The notes beneath the pieces are model-generated. The model was not told the DNA's origin, did no database searches, and was given only the letters and a program-made list of their open reading frames with translations. The position numbers were made by a program, and so were the translations under genes. Of a stretch of 64,000 nt of DNA, positions 25,234 through 36,961 are shown one piece after another. Numbering within the stretch: the stretch's first letter is position 1; each line of letters begins with the position of its first letter. The DNA is from Jiangella mangrovi. Its GTDB lineage: Bacteria; Actinomycetota; Actinomycetes; Jiangellales; Jiangellaceae. The stretch lies in contig NZ_JACHMM010000001.1 of assembly GCF_014204975.1 (NCBI RefSeq), positions 6,324,037-6,388,036 on the forward strand, in the 5' to 3' direction.

Positions 25234-26841
25234 ATGGGCGCGCCGGCGCGCACGCCCCGCACGCCGGCGCGGCCAGGGCTGGTCCTCGGCGCGCTGATCC
25301 TGGTCGCGGCGGTGGCGAACCTCAACCTCGCGGTCGCCAACGTCGCGCTGCCCGACATCGGGCGGGCGTTCGGCTCGTCGCAGACCACGCTGGACCTCAT
25401 CGCCGTCGGCTACTCGCTCGGGCTGGCGGCGTCGGTGCTGTACCTCGGCGGGCTGGGCGACCGCTACGGCCGCAAGCTCATGCTGATCCTGGGCGTGACG
25501 CTGTCGATACCGGCCTGCCTGCTGGCCGCGTACGCGCCGTCGGACGAGGTGCTGATCCTCGCGCGGGTGCTGGGCGGGCTGTCCGCCGGCATGGCCTACC
25601 CGACGACGCTGGCACTGATCACGGCGCTGTGGGCCGGTCCTGCGCGGACCAAGGCGATCGCGCTGTGGTCCGGCATCGGCGGCGCCATCGCCTCGCTCGG
25701 GCCGCTGCTGTCGGGCTGGCTGCTGGAGCACTTCTGGTGGGGCTCGGTGTTCCTGGTGACGCTGCCGCTGGCGGTGGTCGCGCTCGTGCTCGCGTGGCTG
25801 TTCGTGCCGAGCCACGTCAACGAGACCACCGACCCCGTCGACAACCTCGGCGGGCTGCTGTCGATCGTGCTCGTGGCATCGCTGGTACTGGCGATCAACT
25901 TCGCGCCGGTGCCGGGCAAGGGCGCGCTGGCCATCGGGCTGGCGGTGATCGCTCTGGCCGCGGGCGCGGCGTTCCTCCTGCGCCAGCGCCGGGCGCCGAA
26001 CCCGCTCTACGACCTGACGGTGGCCGGCCGGCGCATCTTCTGGGTCGCCGCCGTCGCCGGGATCATCGTGTTCGGCACACTGATGGGTGCCATGTTCGTC
26101 GGGCAGCAGTTCCTGCAGAACGTGCTCGGCTACTCCACCTTCGAGGCGGGCCTGTCGATCCTGCCTGCCGCCATCCTGATGGTGCTGGTGGCGCCGCGGT
26201 CGGCCTCGCTGGTCGAGTCGCACGGGTCGCGGGTCGTCCTGCTGCTCGGCTACGCCTGCTGCCTGCTCGGCTTCGTCGCGATGCTGCTGCTGTGGGACCA
26301 GGACGCGTCGTACTGGGTGATCGGTCTCGCCTACGCGCTGGTCGGGGCGGGCGTCGGGTTCGCCGGCACGCCCGCGTCGCACGCGCTGACCGGGTCGGTG
26401 CCCGTGCACCGGGCCGGCATGGCGTCGGGAACCGCCGACCTGCAGCGCGACCTCGGCGGCGCGATCATGCAGTCGATCCTCGGGGCGCTGCTCACCGCCG
26501 GCTACGCGTCCGCCGTCTCGGCCGCGATCGCCGCCGCGCCCAACAAGCAGGACATCACCGACGGCGTGCAGACGGAGCTGATGAACTCCTTCGCGTCGGC
26601 CGAGGCGACCGCCCAGCAGTACCCCCAGTACGCCGACGCCATCACCTCTGCCGCCGCCCAGTCCTTCCTCGACGGCGCCGACTGGGCCTACATCGCCGGG
26701 ATCGTCGCCATCCTCATCGGGTCCGCGCTGGTCAGCCTGCTGTTCCCGGTCAAGGAGGACGAGTCCCGCCTCCTCGCCGAGTACCACGCCGCCGACGCCC
26801 GCACCCTCCCCGAGGCGGTCCCCCCACCCGACGACCCCTGA
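25234..26841 (+). CDS. MFS drug/solute exporter, DHA2 (14-helix) type
   Basis: This 535-residue membrane protein has about 14 hydrophobic segments. NVALPDIGRAFG in helix 1, the motif-A loop GGLGDRYGRKLML, and ARVLGGLSAGMAYPTTLALI are typical of EmrB/QacA-type proton antiporters. An acidic, proline-rich tail ends the protein. The substrate is unknown. It is followed by a strong hairpin before the convergent GMC gene. Confidence 0.9.
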   Translation: MGAPARTPRTPARPGLVLGALILVAAVANLNLAVANVALPDIGRAFGSSQTTLDLIAVGYSLGLAASVLYLGGLGDRYGRKLMLILGVTLSIPACLLAAYAPSDEVLILARVLGGLSAGMAYPTTLALITALWAGPARTKAIALWSGIGGAIASLGPLLSGWLLEHFWWGSVFLVTLPLAVVALVLAWLFVPSHVNETTDPVDNLGGLLSIVLVASLVLAINFAPVPGKGALAIGLAVIALAAGAAFLLRQRRAPNPLYDLTVAGRRIFWVAAVAGIIVFGTLMGAMFVGQQFLQNVLGYSTFEAGLSILPAAILMVLVAPRSASLVESHGSRVVLLLGYACCLLGFVAMLLLWDQDASYWVIGLAYALVGAGVGFAGTPASHALTGSVPVHRAGMASGTADLQRDLGGAIMQSILGALLTAGYASAVSAAIAAAPNKQDITDGVQTELMNSFASAEATAQQYPQYADAITSAAAQSFLDGADWAYIAGIVAILIGSALVSLLFPVKEDESRLLAEYHAADARTLPEAVPPPDDP

Positions 26842-26859
26842 GGCGACCCCTCCCCAGAA

Positions 26860-26930
26860 GTTGATCTTGGAGTAACCGCGGAGTCACCGCCCGATTCGCC
26901 CGATTGATCCCGCGTTACTCCGAGATCAAC
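26860..26930. terminator. Long hairpin between convergent genes
   Basis: Arms 26860-26880 and 26911-26930 pair over about 20 bp with one mismatch and one bulge; the loop is 30 bases. It lies between the ends of the exporter gene and the convergent GMC gene, so it probably terminates both. No T-run follows either side. Confidence 0.65.
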
Positions 26931-26950
26931 TCGGGCCTGGCGAACCGCGC

Positions 26951-28504
26951 CTAGTTCAGGCGGTCGAGGAGGTGGTCGCCCACCCGCAGCGCGTTGGCCA
27001 TGACCGTCAGCGCCGGGTTGACCGCGCCGATGCTCGGGAAGAAGCTCGTGTCGACCACGTACAGGTTGTCCAGCTCGTGCGCCTTGCAGTTCCGGTCGAG
27101 CACCGACGTGGCCGGGTCGCTCCCGAACCGGGCCGTTCCGGCCTGGTGGGCGCAGCCGGCGACGGGGACGTCGTTCTTCATGTAGACGTCGCGCGGGATC
27201 AGGTGGTGCGGGTGCATCCCGAGGTGCCCCAGGTGGCCCTTGACCCGCTTGTACAGCTGCTCGAGCGGCTCGCGGTTGTTCGGCGTGTAGTGGAGCACGA
27301 CGTCGCCGGTGGGGCTCAGCGTCACCCGGTTGTCCGGGTCGGGCAGGTCCTCGACGGAGAGCCAGAAGTCGACGGCGTGCTCGGCGACCTCGTCGAGGGC
27401 GAACATCGGCGCCAGGTTCGCCAGCACGGGCTTCTCGCCGCGGTACATGGGCGCCGACGACTTGCCGACCATCTGCACGTTGCCCATCGGGTACTCGAAG
27501 TCGTCGTCGCCGAAGTAGTAGTCGTTGAGGCCCAGCGTCTTCTGGAACCGGGTGTCGTTCTTCTCCGTCGACACCGCCAGGAACGCGCGGCTGTTGTGGA
27601 ACAGGTAGTTCCGCCCGACCTGGTCCGACCCGTTGGCCAGCCCACCCGGATGCCGCTCACCAGCGCTCGCCAGCAGCAGTTTCGCCGTGTTCGCCGCCCC
27701 CGCCGCCACGACGACCACCGACCCCGTGAACCGCTGCTCGACCCCGCCGACCGCAGCGACCACCGTAGTCACCGTCCGCCCGGCCGGGTCCGTCTCGAGC
27801 CGGCGCACCTCAGCGTTGCGCACGAGCGTCACGTTCGGGTGCCGCAGCGCGGGCCGGACGGCGACGACGTCGGCGTCGGACTTCGCGTGCACCAGGCAGG
27901 GGAAGCCGTCGCAGGTGGCGCACCGGATGCAGGCGCTGAGCTCCGGCCGGGCCTCGTCCAGCATGATCCCGCTCGGCGCGTGGAACGGGTGCAGCCCCGT
28001 GTCGGCGAGGTCGTCGAAGAGCCGCTGGATGCGCGGCTCGTGCGACACCGGCGGGTAGGGATAGGGCGACGGCGACGGCGGCTCGGTCGGGTCCTCGCCG
28101 CGGGCGCCGTGCACCTGGTACAGCTGCTCGGCCTGCGTGTAGTACGGCTCCAGCTCGTCGTAGCCGATGGGCCAGGCCGGCGAGACGCCGCCGTGGTGGC
28201 GCAGCTCGGTGAAGTCGCGCTCGCGCAGCCGGTACAGGGCGGCGCCGTAGAACTTGGTCGCACCGCCCACGTAGTAGTGGATCTGCGGCTGGAACGGCTT
28301 GCCGTCGCCGTCGTACCAGGTGTCGGCCGACACGTACCGGTTGTCGACGAAGACCGCCGCCGCGTCCCAGTTCTCGATCTCGCGCGGCAGCCAGTCGCCG
28401 CGCTCGAGGATGAGAACGCGCTTGCCCGACGGTGCCAGCCGGTGCGCCAGCGTGCCCCCGCCGGCCCCGGATCCCACGATGATGACGTCGTACTCGTCGG
28501 CCAT
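26951..28504 (-). CDS. GMC-family FAD oxidoreductase
   Basis: This 517-residue GMC (glucose-methanol-choline) oxidoreductase oxidises an alcohol, sugar or sterol. The FAD motif VGSGAGGGTLAHRLA is at residues ~10-24, E in LILERG binds ribose, GGATKFYGAALYRLRERDF lines the FAD, and the active-site histidine region is GCAHQAGTARFG with NPALTVMANALR. A cysteine-rich segment CIRCATCDGFPC is typical of the bacterial cellobiose/gluconate dehydrogenase-like branch. No signal peptide is seen. It is the last gene of the minus-strand chain starting with the LuxR regulator, behind NDH-2. Confidence 0.9.
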   Translation of the reverse strand: MADEYDVIIVGSGAGGGTLAHRLAPSGKRVLILERGDWLPREIENWDAAAVFVDNRYVSADTWYDGDGKPFQPQIHYYVGGATKFYGAALYRLRERDFTELRHHGGVSPAWPIGYDELEPYYTQAEQLYQVHGARGEDPTEPPSPSPYPYPPVSHEPRIQRLFDDLADTGLHPFHAPSGIMLDEARPELSACIRCATCDGFPCLVHAKSDADVVAVRPALRHPNVTLVRNAEVRRLETDPAGRTVTTVVAAVGGVEQRFTGSVVVVAAGAANTAKLLLASAGERHPGGLANGSDQVGRNYLFHNSRAFLAVSTEKNDTRFQKTLGLNDYYFGDDDFEYPMGNVQMVGKSSAPMYRGEKPVLANLAPMFALDEVAEHAVDFWLSVEDLPDPDNRVTLSPTGDVVLHYTPNNREPLEQLYKRVKGHLGHLGMHPHHLIPRDVYMKNDVPVAGCAHQAGTARFGSDPATSVLDRNCKAHELDNLYVVDTSFFPSIGAVNPALTVMANALRVGDHLLDRLN

Positions 28505-28523
28505 GACGGCCCCCTCAGCGATT

Positions 28524-29809
28524 TCAGTCCAGCGAGATGTGCGGCCGGTCGGCCTCGTCGTCGCCCCAGGCGATGCGCTGCGGCGCGGACGAGGCCTCGA
28601 TGGTGGCGGTGCGGTCGCGGTCGAAGTAGTCCCAGGCCCACGTCACGAACGCGTCGGTCTTGCTGTGCACGCCGCTCATCAGCATCATGTGCACCCCGAG
28701 CCAGGCGGCGAACGCGACCGGTCCCTCGACCTGGTGGTGGCGCTTGCCGACCTCGGCGACGGCGGCGTTGCGGCCGATCATCGCCATGATGCCCTTGTCC
28801 TTGTAGCGGAACGGCCGGGCCGGCTCGCCCTTCAGGTCGCGCAGGATGTTCTCGGCGGCCCACTTCCCCGACTGCTGCGCGACGGAGCCCAGCTGCGGCC
28901 ACGTCCCGCCGCCCGAGCCCGACGGGATGTTCGCCGCATCGCCGACGGCGTAAGCCCCCGGGTAGCCGTCGACGCCGAGGTCCGCCCGCACGTCCAGCCG
29001 TCCGCCCCGTCCGGGAGACGGCCCGGCCGACCGCGCGACGGACGAGGCCAGCTCGCCGCCGCCCCACACCACCGTCCGGGCCGGGATGCCGCCGCCGTCG
29101 TCCAGCTCGACCCGGTCCGGGCGCACGGCCGCGACGCCGGTGCCCAGCCGCACCTCGGCGCCGGCCTCGGTGAGCTTGCGGGCGGCGTACTCGTGCGCCT
29201 TCGGCGAGAACTCGCCGAGCAGGGCGTCGCCGCGGTCGACGAGGGTGATCCGCCCCGGCCGCACGACGCGGCCGGTCTCGTCCCAGACGCCCATCAACTC
29301 GGCCAGCGCGCCGGCGGTCTCGACGCCGGTCGGCCCGCCGCCCACGACGACCACGTCGAGCGCACCCGGCTCGTCCGGCGACCGCAGCAGGTCCTGCAGG
29401 TGCAGCCGCAGCCGCTCCGCGTCGGCGACGGAGTACAGCGGGAACGCGTGCTCGGCGGCGCCCGGGATGCCGAAGAAGTTCGGCCGGGCGCCGGCCGCGA
29501 CCACGACGTGCGACCCGCTGAGCGTGCGCCCGTCGGCCAGGACGAGGCCGCGCTCGGCCAGCCGCGCCTCGGCCACGTCGGCCGTCACGACCTCGACCGC
29601 GTCGTGCTCCCTGAAGATGGCCCGGTGCGGCCGGGCGACGTCCACGGCGGGCAGCTGCGAGCTGGCCACCTGGTACAGCAGCGGCTGGAACTGGTGGTAG
29701 TCGTTGCGGTCCACCAGCGTCACGGCGACGTCCTCCTCGGCGAGCCGGCGCGCGCAGGCGACGCCGGCCAGCCCGCCGCCCAGCACCAGCACGCGGTCGG
29801 CGGTCCCGG

Positions 29810-29813
<4 letters not shown>
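28524..29813 (-). CDS. Type II NADH dehydrogenase (NDH-2), second copy
   Basis: This 429-residue NDH-2 has FAD loop VLGGGLAGVACARRLA, VDRNDYHQFQPLLYQVA, NAD motif VVVGGGPTGVETAGALAEL, and AYAVGDAANI. The C-terminus (FAAWLGVHMMLMSGVHSKTDAF) holds the membrane-anchoring part. The GTG start overlaps the GH15 stop (GTGA). Being in one transcript with cytochrome bd oxidase, it can feed electrons from NADH through quinone to bd without complex I or III. Confidence 0.93.
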
Positions 29814-31674
<1,861 letters not shown>

Positions 31675-31678
<4 letters not shown>

Positions 31679-32679
31679 GAGCCCTCCTCGGGTAGAAGTC
31701 CGCGCTGGTCCAGGACGTAGAGGACGATGAAGCCGGGCACCACGACGAGTACGGCGAGCCCGACGACGACCAGGACCGTGGTCAGGGTGGCGTCCGGCGC
31801 GGCGGCCGCGGACACCTTCAGGCTCTCGGGCAGCAGGTACGGCCACTGCGCCACGCCCCAGGCGGCGACGATGCTCGCGACGGCGCCGACGGCGAGCAGC
31901 CGCCCGCCGCGCGCGGCGTCGCGGACCAGCAGCACGAGGGCGCCGACTCCGGCCGCGACGCTGACGAGGACCACCGGCAGTGCCCGCGACGTCAGCTCGC
32001 CGTACACGTACTCCGCGTCGGCGCGCAGCACGAACAGGCCGATGATCCCGATGACGGCGACGGCGACGGCGGCGGCCACCGCGCGGCGGCGGAAGTAGGC
32101 CGCCATCTCGGGGTCGCCCAGCCGCCGGGCGTCCCACACCAGGTAGGCGGCGGCCAGGTAGGCGACGGCCGCGACCGCCAGCACGCCGCCGAGGATCGAG
32201 GTCGGGTTGATCCAGCTGTCCACCGGGTCGCCGGCCCGCCCGCCCGCCGGCACCCGGCCCGACGCGATGCCACCCGCGATCGCGCCCAGGGCGAACGGGA
32301 CCAGCACCGACGACAGCGCGAACGCCCCGCCGAACACCCGCCGGTGCTCCAGGCGGACGACGGCCTTGCGGAACGCGAACCCGGCCCCGCGCAGGACGAT
32401 GCCGAGCGCGGCGATGGCCAGCGGCACGAACAGCGTCAGCGTCACCGACGCGTAGGCCTCGGGGAACGACGTCCACAGCACGACGAACACGAAGATCAGC
32501 CAGACGTGGTTGGCCTCCCACACGGGGCCGACGGAGTGCTCGATGACGGCGCGCGGCCGGGCGCCCCGCTCCGGCCCGCCCGCGACGAGGTCCCAGAACC
32601 CCGCCCCGAAGTCGGCGCCGGCGAAGATCGCGTACGCGATGATCCCGGCCAGCAGCACGATGGCGACCGTCGTGCTCAC
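31675..32679 (-). CDS. cydB: Cytochrome bd ubiquinol oxidase subunit II
   Basis: This 334-residue membrane protein has about nine hydrophobic segments. GADFGAGFWDL in helix 1 and VIEHSVGPVWEANHVWLIF are CydB signatures. It pairs with CydA to form the high-affinity terminal oxidase. The GTG start overlaps the cydA stop. No cydCD genes for assembly are in the window. Confidence 0.95.
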
Positions 32680-34127
32680 GGGACCGTCTCCTCCTCGGAC
32701 TCGGCCTCCCGCCCGGCCCCGGCCCCGGCTCCGCGTTCGGCGGGTGCGCGCGGGCCGTACGGGGCGTCGCCCTCGCGCTGCCCCTCGCCCTGCCGCCACC
32801 GCCGGCTCATCCCGCGCAGGACGAGCACCAGCGTGGTCCCGAGCGCGGCGTAGAGGACGACGACCGAGACGAACATGATCCAGACGCCGGTGTTGCCGGT
32901 GGCGGCGTCCTCGACCTTCATGTGGCCGTACACGATCCAGGGCTGCCGGCCGACCTCGGTGACGACCCAGCCGGCCTCCATGGCGATGACGGCGAGCACG
33001 CCCGACGCGGCGGCGCAGCGCAGGAACCACCTGCTCTGCGGCATGTGCCGGCGGAACGCCCAGACGACGCCGTACCAGACCGAGAGCAGGAACAGCAGCG
33101 TCCCGAGCCCGACCATGACGTCCCAGGCCAGGTGGACGATGTTGACCTGCCGCGTCGTGGGCCGCTCGTCCGCCGGGAACGCGTCGAGGCCCTGCACGAC
33201 GGTGTCCCTGCCGGTGCTCGGGTCGGACAGCCACGAGGCCAGCCCGGGGATCGGGAAGCCGCCGCTGACGGTGCCGTCGTCGTTCAGCCGGCCGAGCAGC
33301 GTCTCGGGGACGTCGCTGCCGGTCTCCGGCACCAGCTCGATCGCGGCGAACTTCGCCGGCTGGTTGTCGTACACCCAGCGGGCCAGGGCGTCGCCGACCC
33401 CCAGCTGGATCGGGGTCATGACGGCGGCGACGGAGAACGCGATGACGAAGCCGAGCCGGTGGTAGTGGTCGCGGCGCCCGCGAAGCATCCCCGTCGCATA
33501 GACGGAGGCGACCAGGAACCCGCCCACCAGGTACGCGGCGATGATCATGTGCGCGGTCTGCAGCGGCATCGAGTCGTTGAAGATCACCTGCACCGGGTCG
33601 ACGTCGACGACGTTCCCGTCGGAGTCCAGGGTGAAGCCGCCGGGCGCGTTCATCCAGGCGTTCGCGGCGACGACGGAGGCGCTGCCGAAGATGCCGGCCA
33701 GCACGATCGGGACGCCGGTCCAGAAGTGCGTCCAGGGCCGCAGCCGGCGCCAGCCGAAGATGTAGATCGAGATGAAGATCGCCTCGGTGAAGAAGAAGAT
33801 CCCCTCGAACATGAACGGGATGCCGAAGACGTCGCCCCACTGACCCATGAACCTGGGCCAGAGCAGGCCGAACTCGAAGCTCAGGACGGTGCCGGTGACG
33901 GCGCCGACAGCGAACGTCACGGCCATGTACTTCGACCAGCGCTGGGCCAGCAGCAGCGCGTCGCGGTCGTCGTGCTTGAGGGCGCGATAGTTCGCGATGA
34001 GGGTGAAGAACGCCCATGACACCCCGAGCGGCACCAGGATGATGTGGAAGCCGAGCGTGAACGCCATCTGCCCGCGTGCCCACGGGACGGGGTCGACGGC
34101 GGCCAGCGCCGCGGCGAGGGAGCCCAT
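32676..34127 (-). CDS. cydA: Cytochrome bd ubiquinol oxidase subunit I
   Basis: This 483-residue membrane protein carries the heme ligands. It has the N-terminal GFHIILVPLG histidine, SMPLQTAHMIIAAYLVGG with the b558 histidine, PIQLGVGDALARW and the GWVVTEVGRQPWIVYG block near the third heme ligand. The quinol loop is of the short type. The enzyme reduces O2 to water at low oxygen or under stress. The ATG is one base after the stop of the LuxR gene, with only weak SD, so translation is likely coupled to the regulator. A low-complexity acidic tail ends the protein. Confidence 0.95.
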   Translation of the reverse strand: MGSLAAALAAVDPVPWARGQMAFTLGFHIILVPLGVSWAFFTLIANYRALKHDDRDALLLAQRWSKYMAVTFAVGAVTGTVLSFEFGLLWPRFMGQWGDVFGIPFMFEGIFFFTEAIFISIYIFGWRRLRPWTHFWTGVPIVLAGIFGSASVVAANAWMNAPGGFTLDSDGNVVDVDPVQVIFNDSMPLQTAHMIIAAYLVGGFLVASVYATGMLRGRRDHYHRLGFVIAFSVAAVMTPIQLGVGDALARWVYDNQPAKFAAIELVPETGSDVPETLLGRLNDDGTVSGGFPIPGLASWLSDPSTGRDTVVQGLDAFPADERPTTRQVNIVHLAWDVMVGLGTLLFLLSVWYGVVWAFRRHMPQSRWFLRCAAASGVLAVIAMEAGWVVTEVGRQPWIVYGHMKVEDAATGNTGVWIMFVSVVVLYAALGTTLVLVLRGMSRRWRQGEGQREGDAPYGPRAPAERGAGAGAGREAESEEETVP

Positions 34128-34128
34128 C

Positions 34129-36882
34129 TCAGACGAGGCCCAGCTGACGGGCCCGGCGGACCGCCTCGTTGCGGCGCGACGCGGACAGCTTGCGCAGGAT
34201 GCCGCGGATGTGGGTCCGGACGGTGTTGACGGAGATGTACATCGCCGACGCGACCTCCTCCGTCGTGAGCAGCGACGACAGGTGCCGCAGCACCTCGAGC
34301 TCGCGGTCCGAGAGCGCCCGCCCGGGCGGCACGCCACCGTCGGGGTCCTCGTCCTCCGCGCGGGTGGTGTGCGCCGGCCCGGCGCCGCCGGGACGCAGCC
34401 AGTCGGCCCGGGCGGCCACGTCCGCGTCGAGGCGCATCAGCCGGCGCACCCGCGGCGAGACGTGCGTGAACGGGCGCCGCAGTCCGTCGCGCTCGGCCAG
34501 GCGCAGGGCGCGCACGACGGCGGCCCGGCTCGCCTCGGCCTCGCCGCGGGCGAGCTGGCGATGCGCCTGCTGGAGCAGCTGCTCGACCCGCGCGGCCTGC
34601 GGCTCGATCCCGGCGGGACGGGGTGCGGCCGGGGTGTCGCGGGTGGCGTCCCGGGTGGGGTCCCTGCGGGCGTCGACGGCGGCCGCCTCGGCGTCGATCA
34701 GGGCCCGGACCCAGGCCGGGCCGGTCCCAGACCGCTCCAGCAGCCGCCGGGCGCCGTCGGCGTCGCCCTGGTCGCGGCGGAGCCGGACCTGGAGCAGCAC
34801 CCCGACCGACGCCAGCAGCGGGTCGTCGCGGCTCTCCTGGATCCGGACGGCCCGGCGCAGCCAGTGCTGGGCGCCGGCCAGGTCCTGGCGCTGCAACGCC
34901 GTCCACGCCCGCGCCAGGTGCGCCGCGGCGGGCCGGTCGGCGGCCGCGACGGACGACTCGCCGGCCAGCGCCTCGGCCGCGCCGGCCAGCTCCCGCACCC
35001 GCGACAGCCGGCCCCGGCTCGCCTCCGCGAGGGCGAGCATCCCGAGGCAGCGCAGCCGGATCGCCGCGGCGCAGCCGTCGACGCCGTCGTCCCCGCCGCC
35101 GCCCGGGCCGGCCGCCCTGCCGTCGACCCCGTCGACCCCGTTCCCACCCGCGCCGTCGCCGCCCGCGCTCGCGCGGCGCCCGGCGCTACCGTCCGTGCCC
35201 GGCTGCTCGTCGCCGGCGGCGGCGAGGGCCGCCATGGCCTCGGCCAGGTCGGTGCAGGCGGCCACCGGGTCGCCGTCGCGCAGCCGGGCGGTGCCGGCCG
35301 CGAGCAGCCCCAGCGCCCGCAGCTCCCCGAGCCGGGCCGGGTCCACCCAGGTGGCGCCGCGCACGACCTCGAGCAGGTGCCCGGCGGCCGCGAGCGTCGC
35401 GCCGGCGTCGCCGACCCCGTCGGCCAGCATCGTCCGGGTGGCCGCGACCGCCAGCGCCAGGCCGGAGCCGGACGCGCCTCGGCCGAGCGACGCCAGCCGC
35501 TCGTCACACCGCGACAGCCGGCGTGCGGCCCGCCGCGGCTCGCCCCGTCCGACCGCGAGTGCCGCCAGCACCGCCGCGGCGGCCGGCGTGTCCACGTCGG
35601 CGGGCAGCCGCTCCAGCCGCCCCACCAGGGCCGATCCCGGGCCGGGCACCAGCAGCGGCGCCAGCGCGCCGCCGTCGACCACCAGGGTGGCCGCGCCGGC
35701 CCAGTCGCCCGCGGCCACCAGCTGGTCCACCGCCTCGGTGAGCCGGCCCGACGCGGCGAACCAGCGCGCCGCCCGGCGGTGCAGCGTGACCGCCTCGCCC
35801 GGGCTCTCCCGCGCCAGCACCGTGCCCAGCAGGTCGCGCACGAGCGGGTGGGTCCGGTAGGCGCCGGCGGCGTCGGGCACCGCCAGGACGAACGCGTTGC
35901 CGCGGACCAGCTCGGCCAGCAGCCGCTCGCTGTCGCGGCGCCCGCTGAGGGCCTCGGCCAGGCCGGGCGTCAGCTCCGCCACGACGCTGGTGCGGGTCAG
36001 GAAGTCCAGGTGGGCGGGCGGCAGCGCGTCGAGCACCTCCGCGGCCAGGTACTCCCCCAGCACCGACCCGTCCGGCTCCAGGCTGGCGCGGACCTCGTCG
36101 GCCGCGGCGGCGGTGCGGTGGTCCTGCAGCGCCATGGCGGCGAACCGGACGCCCGCGGCCCAGCCCTCGGTGCGCTCGGCGACCATCCTGGTCAGCTCGG
36201 GGGTGCGGACGCCGTGCAGCTCCAGCAGCACGGCGACCTCGGCGGGGGTGAAGGCGAGGTCGTCGTAGCGGACCTGCGCCACCGTCGCGTCCAGCCGGTA
36301 CCGGTGCAGCGGCAGCGCGGGATCGGTCCGCGTGACCATGACCAGCCGGAACCGCGGCCCGGCGGCGCGCAGCAGCTGGTCGAGCTGGCGGCCGATGCGC
36401 CGGTCGGTCAGCCGTTCGGCCTGGTCGAGGACGAGGGCGACGGGGGCGTCGTGCGTGAGCAGCTCGGCCGCGAGCCGGTCGACGAACGCCGGGTCCAGGT
36501 CGCGGCCCGGGTCCGGGGCGCCGTCGACCACCGCGCCGGTCCGGGAGAGTGCGGCGATCACGTGCGACCAGAACACGCCGGGCCGGTCGTCGCCGTCGTC
36601 GAGCGTGAGCCACGCGGGCGGGCCGGCCAGCCGCGCCGGCGGCACACCCCGGCGCGCCCGGGTGGCCCAGGCCGCGGCGAGCACCGTCTTCCCGGATCCC
36701 GCCGGTGCCCGGATCAGCGTGAGCGGAGCGCTCTGCACCCCTGCCGCGACGGCGTCGACCAGCCGGTGCCGGTCGACGACCGGGAAGGCGGGCCGGGGCG
36801 GGCGCAGCCGGGCGGGCAGCGCCGGCGGCCGTGCGCCGCTCACGCGCTCACCCATGATCGTTCTGGCAGCGTGCCCCGTCAC
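34129..36882 (-). CDS. Large LuxR/MalT-type ATP-dependent transcriptional activator
   Basis: In this 917-residue STAND-type regulator, Walker A APAGSGKT is at ~59-66, Walker B VALVLDQAE is near 150, then come winged-helix and TPR-like repeats with low-complexity Gly/Asp stretches near residue 590. The C-terminal LuxR domain spans about the last 62 residues (LSDRELEVLRHLSS, TTEEVASAMYISVNTVRTHI). The GTG at 36882 has GGTGAGG upstream; ATG 36855 is an alternative. It sits one base before cydA on the same transcript and may control the respiratory operon. Confidence 0.9.
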   Translation of the reverse strand: MTGHAARTIMGERVSGARPPALPARLRPPRPAFPVVDRHRLVDAVAAGVQSAPLTLIRAPAGSGKTVLAAAWATRARRGVPPARLAGPPAWLTLDDGDDRPGVFWSHVIAALSRTGAVVDGAPDPGRDLDPAFVDRLAAELLTHDAPVALVLDQAERLTDRRIGRQLDQLLRAAGPRFRLVMVTRTDPALPLHRYRLDATVAQVRYDDLAFTPAEVAVLLELHGVRTPELTRMVAERTEGWAAGVRFAAMALQDHRTAAAADEVRASLEPDGSVLGEYLAAEVLDALPPAHLDFLTRTSVVAELTPGLAEALSGRRDSERLLAELVRGNAFVLAVPDAAGAYRTHPLVRDLLGTVLARESPGEAVTLHRRAARWFAASGRLTEAVDQLVAAGDWAGAATLVVDGGALAPLLVPGPGSALVGRLERLPADVDTPAAAAVLAALAVGRGEPRRAARRLSRCDERLASLGRGASGSGLALAVAATRTMLADGVGDAGATLAAAGHLLEVVRGATWVDPARLGELRALGLLAAGTARLRDGDPVAACTDLAEAMAALAAAGDEQPGTDGSAGRRASAGGDGAGGNGVDGVDGRAAGPGGGGDDGVDGCAAAIRLRCLGMLALAEASRGRLSRVRELAGAAEALAGESSVAAADRPAAAHLARAWTALQRQDLAGAQHWLRRAVRIQESRDDPLLASVGVLLQVRLRRDQGDADGARRLLERSGTGPAWVRALIDAEAAAVDARRDPTRDATRDTPAAPRPAGIEPQAARVEQLLQQAHRQLARGEAEASRAAVVRALRLAERDGLRRPFTHVSPRVRRLMRLDADVAARADWLRPGGAGPAHTTRAEDEDPDGGVPPGRALSDRELEVLRHLSSLLTTEEVASAMYISVNTVRTHIRGILRKLSASRRNEAVRRARQLGLV

Positions 36883-36911
36883 GATGCCTCACCCCCGTGT
36901 TCCACATCCCT

Positions 36912-36929
36912 TCACGGCTACGGCCGTGA
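36912..36929. promoter_or_regulatory. 7-bp dyad in the LuxR leader
   Basis: TCACGGC-TACG-GCCGTGA forms a perfect 7-bp stem with a 4-base loop, 30 bases before the GTG start of the LuxR gene. It could be an operator or a leader stem. Confidence 0.4.
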
Positions 36930-36940
36930 GCCATCACCCG

Positions 36941-36961
36941 AAAAAGGTGAGAGCACTCTCA
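36941..36961 (-). terminator. Intrinsic terminator after the membrane-protein pair
   Basis: On the minus strand a TGAGAG-TG-CTCTCA stem (extended by GG/CC with one bulge) is followed by CC and five T. It overlaps the stop codon of the 36959-37756 gene and precedes the LuxR gene. It would separate the two small membrane-protein genes from the respiratory operon. Confidence 0.5.

Noticed and set aside
26860-26930. Riboswitch or T-box
   Set aside because: It lies between two convergent gene ends, so no leader function is possible; a terminator is simpler.
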